From Pseudomonadota bacterium (GTDB taxonomy: Bacteria; Pseudomonadota; Gammaproteobacteria; Xanthomonadales; Wenzhouxiangellaceae): a DNA stretch of 64,000 nucleotides. Positions within the stretch are counted from its first letter, which is position 1. Each line of letters begins with the position of its first letter. A program made the position numbers and the translations under genes. The stretch spans positions 2,046,001-2,110,000 of the forward strand of contig CP053448.1 of NCBI GenBank assembly GCA_013285445.1. The letters run 5' to 3'. The notes beneath the pieces were generated by a model that saw nothing but the letters and a program-made list of their open reading frames with translations, ran no database searches and was not told the origin of the DNA. This document shows positions 61,701-64,000 of this stretch, one piece after another.

Positions 61701-64000
61701 CCCGGAAATGTGGACCTGATAACACTCGCTGTCGTTGGCGGCACTGCAGGCCTGGCTCGGCCAGGCCGTGCGCCCGACCAGCACGATGCGGTTGCTCGAA
61801 CTGAGCGGCTCACCCTTGACGCGCCAGTGAATCTCGACTCCGTCGATGGCATCGAGCGCCGTCAGCACGGCCTCGTCGGCGCCGGCAGGCTTGGCCCAGA
61901 AAAACAGGTTGCCGATGGCGTCGTTGACCAGTTCACCGTCGACGAAGATCTCCGGTGCCGCGGCCTGACTGCCGACCTCGGCGTTGGCCGGCGGCGGAAC
62001 GGCTTCCCCGACCAGCCAGGTCTGTACCTCGAACCAGATTCCCTGCAGGTCGAGATTGGCCACGAATGCGTTGCGGCCGGCGGCTGCGGTCAGCTCGGCT
62101 TCCTTGCCGAACACCAGCGAGTCGGCGAACGATCCGGTGACATACAGGTTGGCCAGGCCGTCGGTGGCCAGGTCGGCCATCTCGGCATCCCCCTCACCGC
62201 CGGCCTGTCCGGGCACGCCGCCTGAAGCATTGTAGCGGTCGCCCCCCGTTGCCCAGCCGATGATGCCGCTGTCGCTGGCGGCAGAGGCGACGAACAGGTC
62301 GCGCTGACCGGCCGACTGCAGGGTGCCGTTGGGCCCGGGAAGGAATGTGACCGTATCGCTGAAATGGCCGGAGAAATAAATCGTTCCGTCAACCTCGACC
62401 AGCGCCATGGCCGCGCCACCGGCTACCGATCGAGCCCACTGCCACAGCCCGTCATTGCCTTGCAGGCTGGTCACCAGCGCGCCCGCGTCGGCGGTCTGAT
62501 TGCTGCCGTTGTTCTCGGGCAAGGTGAACGCGGCGGTGGCCTCACCGGCAGCGTACAGTTCGCCGTCGCCGCCGACATGAACATCGGCCAGCGCCATGCC
62601 GGCGGGAACCGATCGCACCCAGGACCATGACTGCGTGGAATCGGTCGGGCCGGAAACCCGGGCCAGGAACTGGCGATCGGGCGGCTCGAGATCATCAGCA
62701 AACAGCGGACGGGCGCCGTCAAGCAGGCTGACATCATCGACCCACCAGCCGTCACGCACGACACCGCTGCCTTCACCCAGGCGCCAGCGAAAACGCACGC
62801 TGCTTTCCGTGACCAGCGCCCCCAGTCCGACGGTGACCTGGTTGTAGGCCGGCCAGGCCGGACTGGCCTGGCACCAGCCCGGGCCACTGATCGGGTTCGA
62901 TTCACCGCCGTTGCCGCTGCCGTCATAACCGCCTTCCTCGAACCAGGCCGCCGGCACCCGGGTCCAGGACGTACCGCTGTCAAGCGAGTACTCGAGAATG
63001 CCAACGTCCCAGCAGCTGGACTCGTTGTCGAGATTGTGGCGATGGAGGAATCGCAGACGCGGATTGGCCACATCGCCCAGATCAAAATCACGCGCCAGCG
63101 TCAGCGCGCTGGACTTCGCGCCGGTGGTGTTGGGGATCTTGAACACGTTGGCACCGGAGGCGGGATTGTCCGCGGACAGGGCCCAGTTGCCCCCGGGAAC
63201 GAAATCGCTGCCGCCGCCACCGGTCGACGGTAGTGAGGTCGACCCCAGGGTCAGCGGGCCGTTATGACGACCGAGCAGCATGACCCGGCCACCGGCACCA
63301 ACGTGCAGCGACTGGACCGCCGACTTGACCGAAGCGTTAACACCCTGGTCAAACGCCCACAGCCAGCGCCCGTCGGAATCCAGGGCCGCGACAAAGTGCT
63401 GTTCGACATAGCTGAAATCCGGGCAGCTGCCTGGCTGGCCAAGCAGGATGTTGACCTCCGGATTGGGACCGTTCGCCTCGGAGAAGAAACGGGTCTGACA
63501 GCGGTATTCGCCGCCAATGACAATCGTCGCCGGCGTCGGCGGAATCGCGCTCGAGTCACCCGGAATGATCCCGATATCCACGGCCCGGTCGGCGCGCGGG
63601 CCGTGTGCGGCTTCCACCCACAGCCAGTCGCCGTTCTCGCTGAGTTTGGCAATGAACACGTCGCCGTCGAGGCTGGCCGAGGCGACATCGAACGGACCGA
63701 AATCCGCGTTGTTGACAAAGGCCCCGGTGATGTAGACGTTGCCGGCGCTGTCCACGGCAACGCCGCGGCCCTCATCGGCCAGACTGCCGCCGGCCCGGCG
63801 GACCCACTGCAGGGTGCCGGCCGCGTTGTAGCGGGCGACGAAAATATCGCGCGTACCGCGAGCGCTGATGACAGTTGCACCGCCGAACAGGGCCTGACCG
63901 GTGAACGACCCGACCACGAACACATCCCCGTTCGGGCCGACCGCCGTTGCCTGGCCCATATCGTCCCCGCTGCCGCCGGCCCCGGTCGGCCAGACCGCCC
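55716..64000 (-). CDS. Giant SBBP-propeller protein with long helical C-terminal region (5' end outside window)
   Basis: At least 2,760 residues are encoded and the frame is open at the window edge; the codons before the first ATG (TGAGGSGDD) continue the repeat pattern, so that ATG is not the start. The N-terminal visible part has SBBP-type propeller repeats (GQATAVGPNGDVFVVGSF, GRGVAVDSAGNVYITGAF) and a jelly-roll-like domain (GWWVDDVSLLDG). The middle is long, beta-rich and aromatic. A Ca-binding EF-hand-like loop is seen at DIGDKNNDGVIDEFDARI. A helical region follows (VYDRAVAALDNAVKVWDFAN, QLKIANNERRTLNQINISVQ, LETQVLDSRLELFNMKGQFD), then an end domain finishing RIFFTTYSYSGN. Known families cannot be assigned to the C-terminal 1,200 residues. 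The next gene starts 2 bases after its stop. Confidence 0.85.
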   Translation of the reverse strand, partial: AVWPTGAGGSGDDMGQATAVGPNGDVFVVGSFTGQALFGGATVISARGTRDIFVARYNAAGTLQWVRRAGGSLADEGRGVAVDSAGNVYITGAFVNNADFGPFDVASASLDGDVFIAKLSENGDWLWVEAAHGPRADRAVDIGIIPGDSSAIPPTPATIVIGGEYRCQTRFFSEANGPNPEVNILLGQPGSCPDFSYVEQHFVAALDSDGRWLWAFDQGVNASVKSAVQSLHVGAGGRVMLLGRHNGPLTLGSTSLPSTGGGGSDFVPGGNWALSADNPASGANVFKIPNTTGAKSSALTLARDFDLGDVANPRLRFLHRHNLDNESSCWDVGILEYSLDSGTSWTRVPAAWFEEGGYDGSGNGGESNPISGPGWCQASPAWPAYNQVTVGLGALVTESSVRFRWRLGEGSGVVRDGWWVDDVSLLDGARPLFADDLEPPDRQFLARVSGPTDSTQSWSWVRSVPAGMALADVHVGGDGELYAAGEATAAFTLPENNGSNQTADAGALVTSLQGNDGLWQWARSVAGGAAMALVEVDGTIYFSGHFSDTVTFLPGPNGTLQSAGQRDLFVASAASDSGIIGWATGGDRYNASGGVPGQAGGEGDAEMADLATDGLANLYVTGSFADSLVFGKEAELTAAAGRNAFVANLDLQGIWFEVQTWLVGEAVPPPANAEVGSQAAAPEIFVDGELVNDAIGNLFFWAKPAGADEAVLTALDAIDGVEIHWRVKGEPLSSSNRIVLVGRTAWPSQACSAANDSECYQVHISGAPVELDEPGSGFRFVDLFEPLAQSSGAVVNAGVMTAEQPGFTVLLYAEGSSADPFQFPVAAEVVRTFRPNLSPNYAQNVRWDIGEPIVEPFHNQVGRTGYVLNESAFYDGTGSDAAYDRQGRTGHIIPVNKVRPNRLQDADKDMTIAWYRRNAKGIYWPQRAIHYAPDWPLDPDRIIIASQLGGEVLGQQPLGPQQFPDLRIYQQPVPSLPGYNPNAAHAFFAPSNAGTGILALFALRADFGINLPGDFTAATDPYVLIKYWSEALDRWAYRVFYVTATGAGFDDFQFGGEAGTAVTAPYPLSLLPRCDETLAVGQAANDPQPPPPFFKDYKNGLWSKSAGDGSILFWYPLQPGFAYDISNDDFPDAGDGQCVPWMARLPVDQGGTESPNDPLPVNYTFTWPSEPPQLIPGETLLKQKRGLPNIFQQDAVEVVFDEFREAMEAGGGAEPEDSLVQLIDPLTPRFVYLENLSGLASDLDPESGWRVITGSADGLLKLPVSIRERLRYDPLNKRLIFSGVFDDTIAGEPLLLLNVMSFREAEQLKILDGSAHDAAEDTSATCSDPAEPCEWAEAVETLLRLTRNPNGIEQVCVDSDINEDSGERECVLPRPVDRGELLVAFTDPAGDGLLQPFQAVGVQPALTAGATQSVGWVTLAFNNDPTLDPAPVSVQIIRVDCLVEPLPPEPPDIFSSYQGQLNVILPDNIFDEQLTLRHSGDFGGNPDALEFEWYFQPDQDGTPPFPLPEPETGQLNGWQRFPVDDPQGAIEITVEGANIQTLSDNWYLARYRGLPVCNNQNEWSLWAGGPGATPLDQRAQLGLGWVKRVIDRLNPFEARVQDFHSSPTNTYASMLTQLGERYEGDIPLTSNPEVLNSIGLIEAYTTVMRRAMDLSINAVPPVDFGPVNKAILNVATRIVDFYALLGNESYADAQDPTVGLLTSGEFASLAPTIHPFQNQLASVLEEELVLLRGRDASQATTSASPVYNRLFWNFTTGDGEVAYALNYDIGDKNNDGVIDEFDARIQFPQGHGDAWGHYLTAVKTHYDLLRHPFFTWEPTQEAVPVAGVPVQVDFFDERKFATVAAAKARTGSEIVNLTYRQFYVEDPQAQWQGYKDDNAERAWGLSEWARRAGQGAYFDWVVGNAILPDEDPDPGNLGIQQVDRSTVRELGEIVASFDAIQQQLDQADRGLNPLGLAKGVVPFDIDPAQVDRWGTTHFEQVYDRAVAALDNAVKVWDFANQLNRMLRFNQDSVDDLAANARASERNYKNRLIEIFGYPYPDDVGPGGLYPTGYDGPDVYHYLYIDVLELAGQDGGLLEGFDVEGDVKIERFDAQYGPLPGVNFFDFDEEAKFWEADCDAAPLSDGCALGPTPQATLDVEYVTYDSPAFGFTFGKPPEWTGQRRATGSLQNILHDMFMARLDLVRATRQYENLRKDITDLITTIRATFAVRDEQLKIANNERRTLNQINISVQTLNQSAKAVKAAGDLAGGLMEASAECVPSNAVVGLASGGDLFSVARCGIKTVGISVNSVTNVIGEGLELAANGVAAAAQDVSQLAALETQVLDSRLELFNMKGQFDELLRREPLLRMEMYSRAEAIQQLYRKYLEQLAAGQRLMAELVQFRKTGAAAVQEHRYQDMAFRIFRNDALQKYRGAFDLAARYVYLAATAYDYDTNLLGSDTKAGRRFLTDIVRERSIGQILGGEPVPGSRGLADPMGRMALNFEVLKGQMGFNNPQVETNRFSLRRELFRIEDGPEGDEVWRQVLENARVDNLWALPEFRRFARPPQPESAGPLPALVFRFPTTVSFGLNFFHWPLGPGDSTYDPTRFSTRVRSVGTWFRDYAELPLTETPRMYLFPTGADVLRAPTFDDFSTRDWQVIDQVLPVPFPIGSQELQNANWLPLADTLSDAFNEVRRYSQFRAHHFSEPFDPEQIASDSRLIGRSVWNREWMLIIPGGSLLADANEGLETFINGQLLPDSDERDGQGVSDIRIFFTTYSYSGN

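Noticed and set aside
55635..62225. A 2,196-codon open frame on the plus strand
   Set aside because: It is fully antisense to the giant propeller gene, has no domains, and its Gly/Arg/Gln-rich translation reflects the third-position GC bias of the real minus-strand gene.

Overview
This 64 kb window is GC-rich and densely packed, with many 4-base ATGA/GTGA gene overlaps. It carries the yajC-secD-secF export genes, a class II (plant-type) DAHP synthase, a hut locus, a prpB-prpC pair, a TPP-riboswitch TonB receptor and very large secreted beta-propeller proteins. Together these point to a free-living heterotrophic gammaproteobacterium, perhaps a relative of Wenzhouxiangella or the Xanthomonadales. 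The lineage is inferred from gene content and style; no rRNA or tRNA gene was seen.

Layout. 1-12.8 kb: the 3' end of a DUF502 gene faces a minus-strand block of prpC-prpB, two PH-domain membrane proteins, an unknown membrane protein, a CapA-like protein and typA. This is followed by an MgtC/DUF4010 transporter, an aspartoacylase-like hydrolase and tesB. Two unusual stem-loops (182-384) and a 272 bp foldback element (4698-4969) lie here. 12.8-21.1 kb: a small periplasmic protein with a Fur-box-like promoter, mdh, sodC, class II DAHP synthase, dsbB, an AEC permease, a lipase-like hydrolase, and a three-gene operon of membrane protein, ECF sigma factor and probable anti-sigma factor.

21.2-28.6 kb is a defence and toxin-antitoxin island. 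It holds a single-chain type IIG/IIL restriction-modification enzyme, hicA-hicB, an orphan hicB, an Mrr-type endonuclease, a DUF4238 protein, a HigBA-type pair whose toxin looks frameshifted, and a second truncated hicB. Base composition is patchy: the target-recognition part of the R-M gene and the DUF4238 gene are far more AT-rich than their surroundings, which suggests modular acquisition.

29-37 kb: a secreted anchored protein with its own promoter and terminator, an S1/P1 nuclease, a MASE1-GGDEF diguanylate cyclase, a decayed beta-lactamase-fold gene, three tiny membrane proteins, and a three-gene MacAB-like export system. 37.3-43.1 kb: hutU, hutH and hutI for histidine breakdown, interrupted by an opposite-strand radical SAM gene with an N-terminal Twitch/SPASM-like domain. 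43.2-46.9 kb: a TPP-riboswitch operon (TonB receptor, PnuC/PnuT-type permease, APH-fold kinase) that reads as a complete route for taking up and trapping thiamine. 47-50.7 kb: yajC-secD-secF plus a coupled small secreted protein.

50.8-64 kb holds two giant secreted proteins on the minus strand separated by 2 bases. The upstream one (over 2,760 residues, open at the window edge) has SBBP-type propeller repeats and a long helical C-terminal part. The downstream one (1,633 residues) has Calx-beta, propeller and paired Ig-like/carbohydrate-binding-like units. This pair is the best candidate for an undescribed system, although its function cannot be read from sequence alone.
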